Shown here piece by piece: positions 62,040 to 64,000 of a stretch of DNA of 64,000 nucleotides. The notes under the pieces are model-generated. The model had not been told where the DNA came from and searched no databases. It was given only the letters and a program-made list of their open reading frames with translations. Source of the stretch: Actibacterium naphthalenivorans (GTDB lineage: Bacteria > Pseudomonadota > Alphaproteobacteria > Rhodobacterales > Rhodobacteraceae); assembly GCF_014196965.1 (NCBI RefSeq), contig NZ_JACIEQ010000004.1, forward strand, positions 62,001 to 126,000, written 5' to 3'. Each line of letters opens with the position of its first letter. Positions within the stretch are counted from its first letter, which is position 1. A program made the position numbers and the translations under genes.

Positions 62040-62932
62040 GCCGCCGGGGGCGGCGGGCAGACGCCTGCGAAATGACGCGCCACATCGGCGCGCCCGGCGA
62101 ACCACACGCCCTCGGTTGCGCGGATGTCGGCCAGGAAGCCGCGCAGCGCGTCGAACCGCGCCGGCTGACCCGAGACGCGGTTGTGCAGGCTGATCGTCAT
62201 CAGCCGCGGCGAGCTCCGGCTTTCGCGCAGCAGCGTGGTGAACGCAGAGGCCAGATAGGCGCGGAAATCCTCGGCCGTGGGCAGCTTGGCGCTGGCCAGG
62301 CGGTTGTCGTTCAGCGTGAAGCTGTGCGGTACGATCAGCCGCCCGTCATGCCAGAAAGGCAGATCGTCGGCATAGCTGTCGGCGTCGTAGAACAGGCATT
62401 CATGCTCTGCGATCAGCGCGCGGGTGCGGACCGATGGCGCATAGCGGCTCTGCCAGCCGGTCGGCGGCCGCCCGATGGCGCGGGTGATGCCCGACACGGC
62501 ATTGGCGATGGCGGCGCGTTCCTGTGCGTCGTCCATCAGGAAATGACGCATGAACCGGTCGCCATGGGCGCAGACATCCCAGCCCGCTTCGGCGATCAGC
62601 CCGGCGGCGTCGGGGTTGCGCGCCAGCGCCTGTGCGCAGGCCGAAACCGTCGGTGGCAGGTCCAGCTCGGCAAAGAGATCGGCCAGCCGCCAGAACCCGG
62701 CACGGCTGCCGTATTCAAAAAGGCTTTCGGCCACCAGATCGCGCGTGCCGGCGGGCACCTCGCCGATGATCGCATCGGTGAGCGCAAGTTCGGTTGCCGG
62801 ATCACCGTCGGGGATCGAGGGCTCGGCGCCTTCCTCGAAGTTCAGCACCACGACGATGGCCAGACCCGCCCCGCCGGGCCAGCGGAAATCGGGCTTGTGC
62901 CGCCCGTAGCCGATGAAATCGCGCTGGCTCAT
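62036..62932 (-). CDS. PuuE-like allantoinase / polysaccharide deacetylase-fold hydrolase
   Basis: A 298-aa NodB-fold protein. Start at 62932 overlaps the amidase stop. It matches the PuuE allantoinase pattern: FIGYGRHKPDFRWPGGA, VVLNFEEGAEPSIPDGDPATE, SLFEYGSRAGFWRLADLF, VSACAQALARNP, AGWDVCAHGDRF and GWQSRYAPSVRTRALI. PuuE opens the hydantoin ring of allantoin. The present enzyme sits with an amidohydrolase and amidase, so it may open a related cyclic amide. A second NodB-fold gene starts this locus at 45528. Confidence 0.85.
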   Translation of the reverse strand: MSQRDFIGYGRHKPDFRWPGGAGLAIVVVLNFEEGAEPSIPDGDPATELALTDAIIGEVPAGTRDLVAESLFEYGSRAGFWRLADLFAELDLPPTVSACAQALARNPDAAGLIAEAGWDVCAHGDRFMRHFLMDDAQERAAIANAVSGITRAIGRPPTGWQSRYAPSVRTRALIAEHECLFYDADSYADDLPFWHDGRLIVPHSFTLNDNRLASAKLPTAEDFRAYLASAFTTLLRESRSSPRLMTISLHNRVSGQPARFDALRGFLADIRATEGVWFAGRADVARHFAGVCPPPPAA

Positions 62933-64000
62933 GCGGCCCGCCCTGCCGGGAGTTGCGCGTGGAGCGTGGCGGCCATGGCCAGCAGGCGCTCCTCTCCGCG
63001 CGGGCCGGCGATGAACGAAAGGCCGACCGGCACGCCCTCGACCATCGTCGCGGGGATGTTGAGCTGGGGCAGGCGGGCGAGCGAGGCCACGCAGGTCAGC
63101 GCAAGGGTTTTCTCGCGGAACTCGATCAACTGCTCCAGACCGCCGCCCACGAAGGGGGGCAGATCGTGGGCTGTGGGGATGCAGATCACCCCGTCCGCGC
63201 CCAGCAGATCTATCATGTGCTCCGTCAGCCCTTCGCGCCAGCGCGCGGCGGGGGCGATATCGGCGGCGGTCACTGTCGCGGCCAGTGCCATGCGTTGCGC
63301 GATCGAGGCCGAGACCTGCCGCCCCTCCGCCGCCGCCCAGGTGCCGAGCGTGGCGTGAAGATCGCCCAGTTGCAGCGGGCGGAACGTATCGAGCCAATGC
63401 GCCACGCCGCCGCGATACAGATCGACCTCGGCCACGGGGCCAAGCGCCCTGGCCAGCGGCAAGAGCGCCTGCGCCACGCGGGGGTTGGGGATCGCGAAAG
63501 CATCGCGCGCCAGCAACAGGCGGGTGGCGGACAGATCGCCCGTGGGGCCGAAGTAAACCTCGCCCACACGGGACATCACGGCCGGAGAACGCGCCATCCA
63601 GCCCACGGTATCAAAGCTGGGCGCCATCGCCATGACACCGGCCACGGAGATCCGTCCGAAGGTGGTGCGCAGCCCGAAGATGCCGCAAAAGCTGCCCGGC
63701 ACCCGGATCGAGCCGCCGGTATCGGTGCCAAGCGCGAAATCGACCAGCCCGCCCGCCACCGCCGAGGCCGAGCCGGCGGAAGATCCGCCCGGCACCCTGT
63801 CGGGGGCGGCGGGGTTGATCGGCGTGCCGAAGAACTCGTTGTCGCCGAACATGCCGCAGGCGACCTCGTCGGTATGGGTCTTGCCGGCGCATTGCGCCCC
63901 GGCGGCCAGCGGAATCTGCACCGCGGGCGCCGTGGCGCGGGCGATCACCCCCGCCTTCAGCCGGTCGGGGTTGCCGCAGGCTGTCACCGCGCCTTCGATA
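62929..64000 (-). CDS. Amidase-signature hydrolase (start beyond window)
   Basis: The C-terminal 357 codons of an amidase entering from the right edge; the frame is open past 63987, so the true start lies outside. Catalytic Ser-cisSer-Lys triad is in view: Lys in CAGKTHTDEVACGMFGDN, Ser pair in RVPGGSSAGSASAVAGG and GTDTGGSIRVPGSFCGIFGL. Amidases of this kind hydrolyse small amides (for example maleamate, urea derivatives). It is the first gene seen of the four-gene minus-strand operon ending at 59823. Confidence 0.9.
   Translation of the reverse strand, partial: IEGAVTACGNPDRLKAGVIARATAPAVQIPLAAGAQCAGKTHTDEVACGMFGDNEFFGTPINPAAPDRVPGGSSAGSASAVAGGLVDFALGTDTGGSIRVPGSFCGIFGLRTTFGRISVAGVMAMAPSFDTVGWMARSPAVMSRVGEVYFGPTGDLSATRLLLARDAFAIPNPRVAQALLPLARALGPVAEVDLYRGGVAHWLDTFRPLQLGDLHATLGTWAAAEGRQVSASIAQRMALAATVTAADIAPAARWREGLTEHMIDLLGADGVICIPTAHDLPPFVGGGLEQLIEFREKTLALTCVASLARLPQLNIPATMVEGVPVGLSFIAGPRGEERLLAMAATLHAQLPAGRAA

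Overview
The window is a high-GC, gene-dense stretch of an alphaproteobacterial chromosome, most likely from the Rhodobacteraceae (Roseobacter/Rhodobacter/Paracoccus relatives). Supporting this are the neighbourhoods glyQ / small membrane-anchored protein / glyS / PEP-utilising dikinase and ctaD / DUF2244, a SAM-II riboswitch in front of metZ, a full CtrA-type box, a Hint_2 secreted protein, and alphaproteobacterial versions of FtsY, IlvC and LipB. I see no rRNA operon, CRISPR array, insertion sequence, prophage or integrase. The only RNA genes I can support are tRNA-Leu(GAG) at 39.7 kb and the SAM-II riboswitch at 7.9 kb.

Region 1 (0-26 kb) is mostly core genome. It holds the xseA 3' end, a secreted small protein, an AlkB-like membrane hydroxylase, ftsY with a GNAT gene, an MgtC-like protein, an EamA transporter with a YciB/septation protein A homologue, a GST and an alpha/beta hydrolase. 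metZ follows behind a promoter, SAM-II riboswitch and terminator. Next are a MarR regulator divergent from an EamA transporter across a 39-bp near-palindrome, trkH, a secreted SPOR / peptidoglycan-binding / degenerate trypsin-fold protein, glyQ-glyS, a divergent PPDK, a SleB-type hydrolase, glmM, an OpgC-like protein, and ilvC divergent from two coupled Lrp/AsnC genes.

Region 2 (26-45 kb) is mixed. It contains a Hint-domain protein, a UbiH-type monooxygenase, a pyrimidine nucleotidase, a GntR regulator, and a processive GT2 with an N-terminal MshEN (c-di-GMP-binding type) domain behind a CtrA box. It continues with carA, yqeY, DUF305, DUF2244 and ctaD, lipB, a secreted peptidoglycan-binding protein, tRNA-Leu, a hemolysin-III family protein, a PhoX-like (DUF839) protein next to a diheme protein, and an asparaginase.

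Region 3 (45.5-64 kb) looks like an accessory catabolic and uptake locus for a nitrogen-containing ring compound. It runs: NodB-fold deacetylase, Cys-rich small protein and COG0523 GTPase; AraC regulator, 8-oxoguanine-deaminase-like amidohydrolase, class III aminotransferase and aldehyde dehydrogenase; an ABC transporter of the NMT1/THI5 type whose fused double permease points the opposite way with a VOC gene; an ene-reductase (OYE) and an aldo/keto reductase coupled to the substrate-binding gene; and an opposite-strand operon of amidase, PuuE-like allantoinase, amidohydrolase and a one-cysteine Asp/Glu-racemase-fold enzyme. The enzymes suggest import, deamination, ring opening, amide hydrolysis, transamination and aldehyde oxidation. 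The substrate is not known from sequence; this is the best candidate for an undescribed system here.

All calls are by reading motifs; no database search was run. Start codons were moved inward wherever the longest open frame ran past a clear ribosome binding site or signal peptide.
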